From Aegilops tauschii subsp. strangulata (lineage: Eukaryota > Streptophyta > Magnoliopsida > Poales > Poaceae), in NCBI RefSeq assembly GCF_002575655.3, contig NC_053038.3, positions 146,584,885 through 146,648,884 on the forward strand: DNA of 64,000 nucleotides, given 5' to 3'. How positions within the stretch are numbered: the stretch's first letter is position 1; every line of letters starts with the position of its first letter. The translations under genes were made by a program, and so were the position numbers. The notes under the pieces were generated by a model. That model saw only the letters and a program-made list of their open reading frames with translations. It searched no databases and was not told the origin of the DNA. Below are positions 32,444-42,600 of the stretch, piece after piece.

Positions 32444-32448
32444 GCGGG
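32444..32448 (-). repeat. Left target site duplication of element C (GCGGG)
   Basis: GCGGG at 32444-32448 is repeated at 40677-40681, directly outside both LTRs of element C. Confidence 0.92.
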
Positions 32449-32919
32449 TGTCAGTGTCAAAATCGGCGGATCTCGGGTAGGGGGTCCCGAACTGTGCGTC
32501 TAAGGAGGATGGTAACAGGAGGCGGGGGACACAATGTTTACCCAGGTTCGGGCCCTCTCCATGGAGGTAATACCCTACTTCCTGCTTGATTGATCTTGAT
32601 GATATGAGTATTACAAGAGTTGATCTACCACGAGATCGTAGAGGCTAAACCCTAGAAGCTATCCTATGATTATGATTGTTGTTGTCCTACGGACTAAACC
32701 CTCCGGTTTATTTAGACACCGGAGGGGGCTAGGGTTACACAGAGTTGGTTACAAGGGAGGAGATCTACATATCCGAATTGCCAAGCTTGCCTTCCACGCA
32801 AAGGAGAGTCCCATCCGGACACAGGACGAAGTCTTCAATCTTGTACCTTCATAGTCCAACAGTCCGGCCAAAGTATATAGTCCGGCTGTCCAAGGACCCT
32901 CTAATCCAGGACTCCCTCA
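32449..32919 (-). repeat. 3' LTR of element C
   Basis: On the minus strand the LTR starts TGAGGGAGTCCTGG next to a polypurine tract (AGGGGCTAC, 32920-32928) and ends TTTTGACACTGACA. Its TATA box is mutated (CTAAATAAAC near 32703), while the partner LTR keeps CTATATAAAC. Confidence 0.92.
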
Positions 32920-33350
32920 GTAGCCCCTAAACCAGGCTTCAATGACGATGAGTCCGGTGCGCAGATTGTCTTCGGCATTGCAAGGCGGGTTCCTCCTCCG
33001 AATACTCCATAGAAGATTTTGAACACAAGGATCGTGTCCGGCTCTGCAAAACAAATTCCACATACCACCGTAGAGAGTACAATATTCCTCACATCAAATC
33101 TGCTGACAAATTTCATAGCCTTACATCACGCCATGGCCCGGTCATTATTCGAACCCTTTTTCGCAACCAGCTACTGCACATATTGCGCGGCGGTTTTCCT
33201 GGCACGTCTTGTCGAAGCAGAGATCGTGTCACCTTATCACAGGATTCTCATCAATACGGGTGTGGGTAACCCAACCGTGCCATCAATCACGGCGCTTGGG
33301 GAATAAGGTAGTTTACCAGGCAAGTGGGGAGGCGCACAGTTTCTACCGCC

Positions 33351-33361
33351 CTTATAAAGGG
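33351..33361 (+). promoter_or_regulatory. TATA box of the element C antisense gene
   Basis: CTTATAAAGGG lies about 120 bp before the ATG at 33472. The antisense genes of element E (50016-50024) and D (32431-32441) have the same type of box at similar distances. Confidence 0.6.
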
Positions 33362-33471
33362 ACAAGGACTCCTCTTTTTCACCCATGCGTTCTTCTTCCT
33401 TGCCCATCCATTCTCGCGCACTCGAGCTCCAGCGCCCAAGTTCGCATTTTCTCCGCAAAACCACTCCAAAC

Positions 33472-35648
33472 ATGTCCGGAGCGGGTGGCATGTGGATGGT
33501 CTCCTCCGTTACGGAGGAGGACATTACGGAGCTCCGGGAAGCCGGATACCTGGCCGTAGACATCGCGCACCGGCTCCCAGACGCGGGGCAGATCGTCCCT
33601 ACCCTAGAACCCCAAGAAGGGTTGTATTCCTTACCCACTTCGTCCGCGGGCTGGGATTTCCCCTCCACGCATTTGTCCGCGGGCTCATGTTCTACTACGG
33701 GCTGGACTTCCATGATCTGGCCCCCAATTTCATCCTCAACATCTCGGCGTTTATCGTCGTGTGCGAGGCCTTCCTCCGCATCAAGCCCCACTTTGGCCTG
33801 TGGCTGAAGACCTTCAACGTGAAACCGAAGGGGGTGGTCGGCCAGCAAGCGGAGTGCGGAGGCGCCATGGTGGGGAAAATGCTCAACGTCACCTGGCTCG
33901 AAGGCTCCTACGTAGAGACCATGAAGGGGTGGCAATCGGGGTGGTTCTACATCACCGAGCCGCGCGACACCAACTGGGTGGCGGCCCCCGAATTTTGATC
34001 CGGCCTCCCCATGCGGCTCACCTCCTGGAAAGAGAAGGGCCTATCCTGGGGCTCATTGGTGGAGCTGACCGGACTCCAGAACTGTGTTAAAAACATGATA
34101 AGCAAGAAAATCAAGCTTGTCAACGTGGTCCAGGTCATGCTCTTCCGACGGATCCTCTCGTGTCAAAGACGGGCATTCAATATGTGGGAGTTCGACCCGG
34201 CAAAGCACCAGACGCTGGGCGCATGGGGGGCAAGAATCCCATGGGCTCTAATGATGGGGGCAGCAAGTTTAGCCCCCAGCCGAATACTGTGCCGGAACCT
34301 CCAGTGATTCCGGATTCTGTCAGGCTACCCCCCCCCCCCCCCGCAAAGGGGGGCGAGCCATCTATGCCAATGGCCTTTGTCCATCCAGAGGCATCAGACA
34401 ATTTGCTGGAGGCGCTTCGCGGCGCTTCCATTGACGAAGAGCATCGCACTATCATGAGTGCGGTGGTCAAGAAGGTTCGGTCCGCCAAAAGCGTACTGAC
34501 TGAAGCCTGTGCCAGCCTCCTAACAGGCTTTTAGGTAAGTAATCAAATTATGAGAAAATATTACAGCATAGACAGTAGCCCCTGATGCTCTGTTTGGTGT
34601 TCGCAAAGGAAAGCCAAACAGAGGGTCAAATAATAATCGCAGGAGTTTAATCAGAATGTGTTTATGTGAATAAGAAGGCTTCGCTGCTGGCCGCTGCCGC
34701 TCGTACGGCGGAGGTCTCCGCACTGAAGCGGGACCTTGAGCTGTCCGAGGAAGAGCTCAGCCTTACCAAGAGGCAGCTCGAAGAGAACAAAGGTAAGTGA
34801 TACCCCGTCTATATATCGACTAAAAAGAAGGTGGTTGTTAGATCACAGGATCGTCATGAATTTTGCTAGGGGCCACGACCGAAGTGGCGGCCCTGAAGAA
34901 GGCGCTGTCCGAGGCCGAAGGCAAAGCGGCCAAGGAGAGCGCCGAGCACGAGAAGGAAGAGGCCCGAGTCGGCGAGGTTCAGCAAGAGCTCCAGGAGTTT
35001 GTCAAGAAATACAAGTCCTTGGAGCGAGACTCTAAGACGCAAGGGTGCGAGCTTGCAAAGGCCCTCGAGAACGCACAAAATGCCAAGGCCGAAGCCCAAA
35101 AGGCCCTCCAGGAAATTCAGGCAGTCAAGAAGATAGCGGCTGGTAAGGCATTCATTATGCAAAACAAGCATGTGAAGGAAACTTCCCTTTTACTTACCCG
35201 AATTCGGAGCTCTCCAGGAGCGTTCGCAGATCTACCCAGCAGTGTGTCGGATGCCGCGGAGTTCTACCGGGCCGAGGAAGGGAGCTCGGCGGAGAAGTTG
35301 TTCTGGTCTCAGTATACTGGGACCGAACATCCGATGCCCTTGAGCGACCAGTTGAAGCAATTGGTCAAGCTTCACAAGGCGGCTGAACTGGCCATGAAGG
35401 GTCTCATAGTCCGGATGTGGCCTGGCGAGCCCCTGCCTGGCAGCTATTTCAGCCTGGTAAGGCAGCTTGTGAATATCTGCCCACGGTTTGAAGTCATAAA
35501 GCGGTCCATCTGCATTGAGGGTGCGCACAGGGCTTTTGCCCGGGCGAAAGCGCACTGGGCGAATATGGAGGCCGAAAAGCTGGTGAAGGAAGGGCCGCCG
35601 GAGGGCAAGGAGCATCGCGACCCCGAAAAGTATATGATAGTGTTCTGA
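33472..35648 (+). pseudogene. Antisense extra gene of element C (transposase-like domain plus coiled coil)
   Basis: Exon 1 (33472-34534) starts MSGAGGMW. It carries 'SSVTEEDITELREAGYL', then after a 1-nt frameshift near 33615 'GLMFYYGLDFHDLAPNF', 'FIVVCEAFLRIKPHFGLWL' and 'FNVKP'. This is the plant domain I know as 'putative gypsy type transposon' (Transposase_28, PF04195). A TGA at 33996-33998 and a further shift follow, then 'DEEHRTIMSAVVKKV'. A donor (ag|gtaagt, 34535) leads to a coiled-coil exon (about 34675-34792, donor aag|gtaagt) and a last exon (34870-35648) with coiled coil and conserved C-terminal domain. Compared with E, the second exon is missing by deletion near 34215. Splice sites are intact and the coding frame is not. 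Function is unknown. Confidence 0.82.
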
Positions 35649-36941
35649 AGGGTGCTCGCCTTGTGGTGGAGGAATGTGCTAAGGATATAATATTTGAATG
35701 AATGTACTCATGTGATCCTGTAATATGAAAATGAGTTCATGTGCGCTATATAACGCTTGTTGATTTAAAATATTACCTTCTGTGCGGCTGTTTATAAAAT
35801 TTGAGAGTTGGCGAGTCGTCGGCTTCTGCCCCCATGTAACTAGTACTGAGGTGTTCGGGATAAACCTGATCACTCTTTATCCCAGTTTTGGGTCCTTCGA
35901 AGGAGGTGTTCAGCACAACAAACCAGGCAATCGGACTATAAAGCTTTATCACTCTCACTTAGCCATAGAAGTCTACAATTTTAAATTTTGGCGAAGCCCC
36001 TAGTATTCGGAAGGCCGAACTTGGGGCGCTATGTACGCCTAAATCAGACAAGGCCGACTCCTCGCCCGAAGCGGACAAATTCTTTAAGGATTTGAGACCT
36101 CTCGAACAGCGACCAGCTCTCGCCGCATCATGACAGTCAGTTTTCGGCTTTCTCTACTGAGTTGCTCGTCCGGAAGAACCGGGACACAATCGCAGTAGTT
36201 CTCCCAGTGCTAGCTTAGCCGATATAGCGGAATGTAAGGTACCAAAACATGGGAGCCGGGCAAACCCAACTATTGACCGAAGACATGATTCAGAGCAGAT
36301 GCATATAATGCTATAAGTTCGGGGTGCCGCACTGTCGAAAGTGTTCACACTTTTCATGCCGTGTTATGGGGTACACTGAAGCCCCTGGCGCACTAGACGT
36401 ATCAGAATGTACAGGTGCAATTTGTCGTAAATAGACAGGGAAAAAAGATGAAGGAATGCAATAATGAGCTAATGCTGTATATTGTTATTTAAATGATACG
36501 TCAAAGTGTATGCATACAGGTAGTGCAATAAGTAAAAATAGGACTATTTGACATGTCCTATCCAAGGGCAAGCTGCGTGTGGGTATGCAAAACAGGTATA
36601 GCGATCCTTATCAGAGACCACCTGGGGATTCCCTTGTACGTCAAAGCTTATTGCTTCCTTGGTGTTTCCTTCCCGTGACGGGTCCGATAATCAGACGATT
36701 GGAGAGGGCCTTCAGAGAATAGGGGCCTGAAAGGAAGAAAATGTTAAAGGTATACGGTTCCTGAAGCGGTCGAGCCGCATTGTGTGCCATGCCGTAGCCG
36801 TGCCTCCGCCTATGCCCATGGTATCTTGAGTGCGTAATTATGTGCCCGCGCCGTAAATTTCGCCGCTTGACCGGGACTAGGACGTGGGCCGAATTGCTAG
36901 GCGAGCTCTGAACATGCCTCGTGATCCTATTACAGGGTACT
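35649..36941. other. Convergent spacer of element C
   Basis: This is non-coding DNA between the 3' ends of the antisense gene and of gag-protease. It is homologous to the spacers of B (18865-20019) and E (45727-46924). Small open frames are not conserved between copies. Confidence 0.65.
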
Positions 36942-37640
36942 CTACTCTCGCTTGAAGGTGTCCGGGGGATTTTTCGCCGAATTGGCGGTTTGCCTCAGAA
37001 GGCTCCTTTGCACCTCTGCTGCAAGGGCAGCGGTGTGCTCCTCCGTACGGAGCGAGCGTTTTGTGTTTCCACTAACTGTTATAACCCCACGAGGTCCTTG
37101 CATTTTGAGCTTGAGGTATGCATAATGCGGTACCGCGTTGAATCTGGCGAATGCGGTTCGTCCGAGCAGTGTGTGATTGCCACTGCGGAAGGGGACGATA
37201 TCAAAGATTAACTCCTCGCTTCGAAAGTTGTCCGGAGATCCGAAGACCACTTCCAGTGTGATTGAGCCCGTGCAATAGGCCTCTACACCTGGTATGACAT
37301 CATTAAAGGTGGTTTTTGTGGGTTTGATCCTTGAGGGGTCTATACCCATTTTGCGCACTGTATCCTGATAGAGTAGGTTCAGGCTGCTGCCAGCATCCAT
37401 AAGGACTCGAGTGAGGTGAAATCCGTCGATGATGGGGTCAAGGACCAGTGCGGTAGAACTGCCATGACGGATACTGGTGGGGTGGTCCCTGCGATCGAAA
37501 GTGATCGGACAAGAATACCATGGGTTGGACTTTGGGGCGACTGGCTCCATCGCATAGACGTCCCTTAGTGCGCGCTTCCGTTCCCGCTTGGGAATATGGG
37601 TTGCGTATATCATGTTCACCGTTTTCACTTGGGGAGGAAA
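36942..37640 (-). pseudogene. pr: Retropepsin-like protease region of element C
   Basis: The minus-strand frame contains 'NMIYATHIPKRERKRALRDV', 'RVLMDAGSSLNLLYQDTV' (Asp-Ala-Gly-Ser at the active site) and 'LLGRTAFARFN'. It runs open to 36942 with no stop in the protease part and is the best-preserved protease of the three copies. It would process Gag. No RT follows. The frame upstream is joined to the zinc-finger part by a frameshift near 37640. Confidence 0.82.
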
Positions 37641-40157
37641 TTTCTTCTGTCCTCCTGTGCTCGGCGGCCGGGGCTCCTCCTCGTCGTCACTATGCAACCC
37701 TTTTCCTTGTTTTTGGCATTCAACTTGCCGGCCTGTTTGAACACCCAGCATTCTCTGTTGGTGTGGTTGGCTGGTTTATCGGGGGTGCCGTGAATTTGAC
37801 ACGAGTGATCAAGTATGCGGTCCAGACAGGACGGGCCCGGATTGCTTCTCTTGAACGGCTTTTTCCGCTGAACGGATTTAGAGCCACTGAATCCGGCATT
37901 AACTGCCGTGTCTTCGGCGTTGTCGCCATTGTTGCGGCGCTTGTGTCTATTGCGACGTGGCCTGCCGTTGCTATCTTTGGCATCTGAATTGCCAGGGTTT
38001 CTTGATGTGTTATTGCTGTGAGCTAGCCAGCTGTCCTCGCCCGCACAAAAGCAGGCCATGAGTGTCGTGAGGGCTGCCATGGACTTCGGCTTAAATGCTA
38101 CTAAGGCCACGGCATCCGGACAGTCGACAATTTGGTTCTTTTTAGTTAGGAATCGAGTCTAGAATTTCCTGGCTGATTCCCCCGGCTGTTGGGTTATGTG
38201 ACACAAGTCATCGGCATCCGGTGGTCGCACATAAGTGCCCTGGAAGTTGTCAAGGAATGCGTCTTCCAAATTCTCCCAACTGCCAATGGAGTTTGCTGGC
38301 AGGCTATTCAGCCAATGCCGAGCCGGCCCTTTGAGTTTTAGTGGGAGGTACTTGATGGCATGTAGATCGTCACCGCGGGCCATATGGATGTGGAGGAGGA
38401 AATCTTCAATCCATACCGCGGGGTCTGTTGTACCATCATATGATTCAACGTTCACGGGTTTAAAACCTTCTGGGAATTCGTGATCCATTACTTCGTCAGT
38501 GAAGCATAGGGGGTGTGCGGCGCCTCTGTGCCGGGCTACGTCGTGACGCAGCTCATACGAGTCTTGTCTGCTGTATTCGGCCCTGCCGGATTTGCTTTTA
38601 GTATATCCAGCGTGACGGTCATCGTCACGCATTGGGGCGCGCCATCGTGATCCGTAGATCGATCTTGCATGTCTTGCTTTGTTTTCCAATACGTCTCGCA
38701 GGTCCTACGTGTTACCCCGAGCCTTGGTATTTTTGTTTAACTAGCGACGGGGTGCGGGCTAGACTCCGGCCTGATATGCCGCTTTGTCTTGGCCACGAGG
38801 TGGCCGGTCAGCCGTATCATACGCTGGAAGCGTAGGCTTTAACGCTTCCTCCTCGAGTTGGGGTAGCAACCTGCGCTTTGGGTAACTTTTGGTTGGGCGC
38901 TCGAGTTCGTATTCGTCGGCCGCCAGGACCTCAGTCCATCTATCCGCTAGCAGATCTTGGTCAGCTTGATGTTGTTGTTGCTTTTTCTTCAGGCTTTTTG
39001 CTGTGGCTGTAAGCTGGCGCTTGAAGCGCTCCTGCTGGACGGGATGCGCATGCACGATAAATTCTTCGTCGCCGAGGCTCACCTCGTCTTCGGAGAGAGG
39101 CATGTAATTGTCATCCTCTGATTCTCTGTCTGCTGCCTATTCCTTAGGGCTAGCTTGCCCATCCTCCCGCTCGAAGCCTGGCTGGAGAGGATTGTAATTC
39201 GTCTTCGGCACTATCTGCAACGTTATTGTCTCTTGTGCCAGTATCGCTACTTTTGGTATGGCGGGGCTTAGAGCGAGGCCGATGACACCGGTGCTTAGAT
39301 TGCCTCTCGAGGGGATTATCCTCCGTTGCCTTATTGCCATCGCTTTCTTTGGGGGTGTCCACCATGTATATATCGTATGATGAGGTGGCCATCCAGCGCC
39401 CTGTGGGTGGTGGTTCCTGTTCTTCTCCTGCATCGTCGTCCATACCGTCGATGTCTTCGGAGCCGAAATCGAGCATGTCAGTTAAGTCGTCGACAGTGGC
39501 TATTAAGTGGGTGATGGGTGGGGAACAAACTTCTTCCTCGTCCGCTTCCCACTCAAGCCGGACACAGTTCGGCCAAGGGTCTCCTGACAAGGAGAGAGAC
39601 CTTAATGAATTTAGCACATCGCCCAGGGGCGAGTGGTGAAAGATATCCGTGGAGGAAAACTCCATGATCGGTGCCCAATCGGATTTGATAGGCACAGGCG
39701 CAGGCGGTTCGGAGCCTGTGGTCGGGGACGAATCCGGGGGTCCGGCAACACAGGCCTCATAGGAGGTGAAGTTAGTATTCGGCTCTACCGCCGCTAAGTG
39801 TGCGGCCTCCGTGGCGGGGTCCATCCACCCGTCCTTGAACGGCGCAATCTGCCCCGGATTGAGGGCCGGAGTAGCCACAGGTGTGATCTCCCGAACACCA
39901 TCCGACGGCTGAGCTAAGACATGCTCGTCGTGACTGTCCAGCGCACCTGACATGGGCTCGAAGATCAAGTCTCCGCGGATGTCGGTAGAATAGTTTAAGT
40001 TTCCAAACTTGACCTGACGGCCAGGGGCGTAGCTCTTGATCTGCTCCAGATGGCCAAGCGAGTTGGCCCGCAGTACGAAGCCGCCGAATACGAAGATCTA
40101 TCCGGGGAGAAAAACCTCACCCTGGATCGCATCGTTGCCGATGATCGAAGGAGCCAT
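37625..40157 (-). pseudogene. gag: Gag region of element C, broken
   Basis: The natural start (ATG ending at 40157) is followed by an in-frame TAG at 40098-40100, codon 20, where B has CAG. The frame re-opens at an internal ATG (39968) for the acidic N-terminal region (39150-39968). It then breaks into 38759-39103, the Gag core 38159-38689 ('HPLCFTDEVMDHEFPEGFK', 'SWENLEDAFLDNFQGTY') and the zinc-finger part 37625-38110 with C-x2-H-x8-H-x4-C. About 54 bp after the Gag core ('HSVRDEWLARHLGQ' in E) are deleted near 38087. Gag would form particles. This copy cannot make a full protein. Confidence 0.83.
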
Positions 40158-40205
40158 CAAGCCTTTATCGTGACGGCACAGTGGAACTGTCAATGAAATC
40201 ACCAA

Positions 40206-40676
40206 TGGCGGTGTCAAAACCGGCGGATCTCGGGTAGGGGGTCCCGAACTGTGCGTCTAAGGCGAATGGTAACAGGAGGCGGGGGACCCAATGTTTACCC
40301 AGGTTCGGGCCCTCTCGATGGAGGTAATACCCTACTTCCTGCTTGATTGATCTTGATGATATGAGTATTACAAGAGTTGATCTACCACGAGATCGTAGAG
40401 GCTAAACCCTAGAAGCTAGCCTATGATTATGATTGTTGTTGTCCTACGGACTAAACCCTCTGGTTTATATAGACACCGGAGGGGGCTAGGGTTACACAGA
40501 GTCGGTAACAAGGGATGAGATCTACATATCCGAATTGCCAAGCTTGCCTTCCACGCAAAGGGGAGTCCCATCCGAACACGGGACGAAGTCTTCAATCTTG
40601 TATCTTCATTGTCCAACAGTCCGGCCAAAGTATATAGTCCGGCTGTCCGAGGATCCCCTAATCCAGGAATCCCTCA
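40206..40676 (-). repeat. 5' LTR of element C
   Basis: The LTR is 471 bp, with its TATA box (CTATATAAAC on the minus strand) near 40464-40473. On the minus strand it is followed by the primer binding site TTGGTGATTTCATTGAC (40189-40205). Confidence 0.92.
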
Positions 40677-40681
40677 GCGGG
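40677..40681 (-). repeat. Right target site duplication of element C (GCGGG)
   Basis: It matches 32444-32448 exactly, confirming that C inserted into D by integrase-type integration. Confidence 0.92.
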
Positions 40682-41023
40682 GTCGGGGCTCGGCCGCCCC
40701 GCTCGACCAATCCAGACACCAGAGGCGTAGGGAATCGAGACTAACCGCTGCCCCAACCAGCGACGGCCCAGTTTCCCGCCTCCACCGCTTGCCACCCCAG
40801 GCACATGAAGGACGCGTGGCGAATGTGCAGAACCGAGGGACGGGTGACGCGACCTCTCCCCACCCCGTGATCGTGGGGTGTGGACGCCTTGAAGACCACA
40901 AGCCGACCCCATTCAGGAAATGGGCCATGCCTTTACGCCTCTCCCTCTTCATGGGGAAGGCGCGAGCCGCCCCTGTATCGCGATGTGACGCATGCCTGCG
41001 GAAACCGCCCCGCGCATGCCACC
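40682..41023 (+). other. Remaining 3' internal part of element D
   Basis: It continues element D to the right of element C and would hold the upstream promoter region of D's antisense gene. It is GC-rich and has no convincing open frame. A clear polypurine tract before 41024 was not seen. Confidence 0.6.
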
Positions 41024-41263
41024 TGTCGGTGTACAAAAGTAGGGGCTCTCCTTTTGACCCCTTTACTTGTGCACGGGCAGTCAGAGCCACGCGCCGCGGC
41101 CACACGGAGCTGGGCAAGGGAGGGAAGCCGGAGAGAAGCCGAAGTACAAGACAACCAAGGCAATGCCAGGGTCAAGAACACAAAGAAGCAGAGAGGCGAA
41201 GCAGGTTCCCCCAGCAAGACCCTTGCCGGGGGAAGCCTCAGCGGCCTCGGCAAGACCCCACGA
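41024..41263 (+). repeat. 3' LTR of element D, truncated to 240 bp
   Basis: The sequence matches 22829-23050 closely, from TGTCGGTGTACAAAAGTAGG through 'aaagaagcagagaggcgaagc' and one GGCAAG/CTTGCC palindrome. It stops at 'aagaccccacga', where an E-type LTR fragment begins, so about 900 bp are missing. Confidence 0.88.
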
Positions 41264-41713
41264 TCATCGGACTGCCGGACTGTATACTTTGGCCGGACTG
41301 TTGCACTATGAAGATACAAGATTGAAGACTTCGTCCCGTGTCCGAGTGGGACTCTCCTTGGCGTGGAAGGCAAGCTTGGCAATTCGGATATGTAGATCTC
41401 CTCCCTTGTAACCGACTCTGTGTAACCCTAGCCCCCTCCGGTATCTATATAAACCGGAGGGTTTAGTCCATAGGACGAAACAACAATCATAATCATAGGC
41501 TAGCTTCTAGGGTTTAGCCTCTATGATCTCGTGGTAGATCAACTCTTGTAATACTCATATCATCAAGATCAATCAAGCAGGAAGTAGGGTATTACCTCCA
41601 TCGAGAGGGCCCGAACCTGGGTAAACATTGTGTCCCCCGCCTCCTGTTACCATCCGCCTTAGACGCACAGTTCCGGACCCCCTACCCGAGATCCGCCGGT
41701 TTTGACACCGACA
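41264..41713 (+). repeat. E-type LTR fragment, first 23-25 bp missing
   Basis: It is homologous to 50480-50929 and ends TTTGACACCGACA. It shares private variants with the E 3' LTR ('cagttccggacc', 'cggtatctat', 'agtccatagg') that the E 5' LTR lacks. It is therefore a copy of the 3' LTR together with its flank, not an independent insertion. Confidence 0.88.
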
Positions 41714-42053
41714 ACGCTGGACCCTCCACGTCGCTCACCGAATGGAACGCGCTTCGTCTTGCGTTTTCACTCACTTGTGGGACCGCAGTTGAGAGCAAAC
41801 CGACGTCCCTCCCCCTCCCCCGCCCGCGTCATTTTATGTGGCGTAAATAAAAACAGAGGGAGTATACTACGGATGAGGATCCCCTGACGTGGCCGAACCC
41901 ATTGAGTAACTGACATGCGGGGCCTAGCAAGCATGGGGTCCGCCAGTAAGTGACCGAAAGGGAGGGTAAGGCAGGGATATCTACGTCAGAGGATCCACTT
42001 CCACTACAACTCCCTCCTTCCATTTACTATACAGGGCCTAAGGGTTTTTCGAG
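41714..42053 (+). repeat. 340-bp flank duplicate, left copy
   Basis: It differs from 50930-51269 at only two positions. It ends abruptly after 'tttttcgag', which at the right copy is about 44 bp inside a Stowaway MITE. The left copy is thus the derived one. Confidence 0.93.
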
Positions 42054-42080
42054 AGCTAGGCCATCTGGTTCAGGGGCTAC
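42054..42080 (+). other. Stranded 3' internal end with polypurine tract
   Basis: 'ctggttcaggggctac' directly before the 5' LTR of E equals the polypurine tract region before E's 3' LTR (50441-50456). A tract in front of a 5' LTR means a further element copy once stood to the left. Confidence 0.85.
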
Positions 42081-42553
42081 TGAGGGAGTCCTGGATTAGG
42101 GGGTCCTCGGACTGCCGGACTATATACTTTGGCCGGACTGTTGGACTATGAAGATACAAGATTGAAGACTTCGTCCCGTGTCCGGGTGGGACTCTCCTTG
42201 GCATGGAAGGCAAGCTTGGCAATTCGGATATGTAGATCTCCTCCCGTGTAACCGACTGTGTGTAACCCTAGCCCCCTCCGGTGTCTATATAAACCGGAGG
42301 GTTTAGTCCGTAGGACGAAACAACAATCATAATCATAGGCTAGCTTCTAGGGTTTAGCCTCTACGATCTCGTGCTAGATCAACTCTTGTAATACTCATAT
42401 CATCAAGATCGATCAAGCAGGAAGTAGGGTATTACCTCCATCGAGAGGGTCCAAACCTGGGTAAACATTGTGTCCCCCGCCTCCTATTACCATCCGCCTG
42501 AGACGCACAGTTCGGGACCCCCTACCCAAGATCCGCCAGTTTTGACACCGACA
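42081..42553 (+). repeat. 5' LTR of element E
   Basis: The 473-bp LTR starts TGAGGGAGTCCTGG and ends GACACCGACA. A TATA box (CTATATAAAC) lies at about 42285-42294. It is preceded by a polypurine tract and followed by a primer binding site, as in a recombinant middle LTR of a tandem element. Confidence 0.92.
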
Positions 42554-42571
42554 TTGGTGCTTTCATTGAGA
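42554..42571 (+). other. Primer binding site of element E
   Basis: TTGGTGCTTTCATTGAGA follows the LTR and matches B and C. Confidence 0.65.
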
Positions 42572-42600
42572 GTTCCACTGTGCGGTCACAATAAGGTTTG

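Larger units (their letters stand above)
32449..40676 (-). mobile_element. Non-autonomous Ty3/gypsy element C, complete, nested in D
   Basis: An 8228-bp element in reverse orientation has two 471-bp LTRs, a GCGGG target duplication, a primer binding site next to the right LTR and a polypurine tract next to the left. It carries gag and protease on the minus strand and a spliced antisense gene on the plus strand, with no RT, RNase H or integrase. The LTRs differ at about 22 positions (hand count, nearly 5 percent), so C is older than A, E or F. It must have used enzymes supplied in trans. Confidence 0.94.
22829..41263 (+). mobile_element. Ty3/gypsy Tat-like element D, split by element C
   Basis: The element has a 5' LTR (22829-23962), gag, protease, RT, RNase H, a second RNase H, integrase, an antisense extra gene, and the first 240 bp of a 3' LTR (41024-41263). 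Element C (32449-40676) is inserted in it with a GCGGG duplication. The gene order (integrase after RNase H) is gypsy, and an additional RNase H after the RT-RNase H marks the Tat lineage. The 3' LTR is cut off where the duplicated end of an E-type LTR begins. Stops and frameshifts disable all pol domains. Confidence 0.9.
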
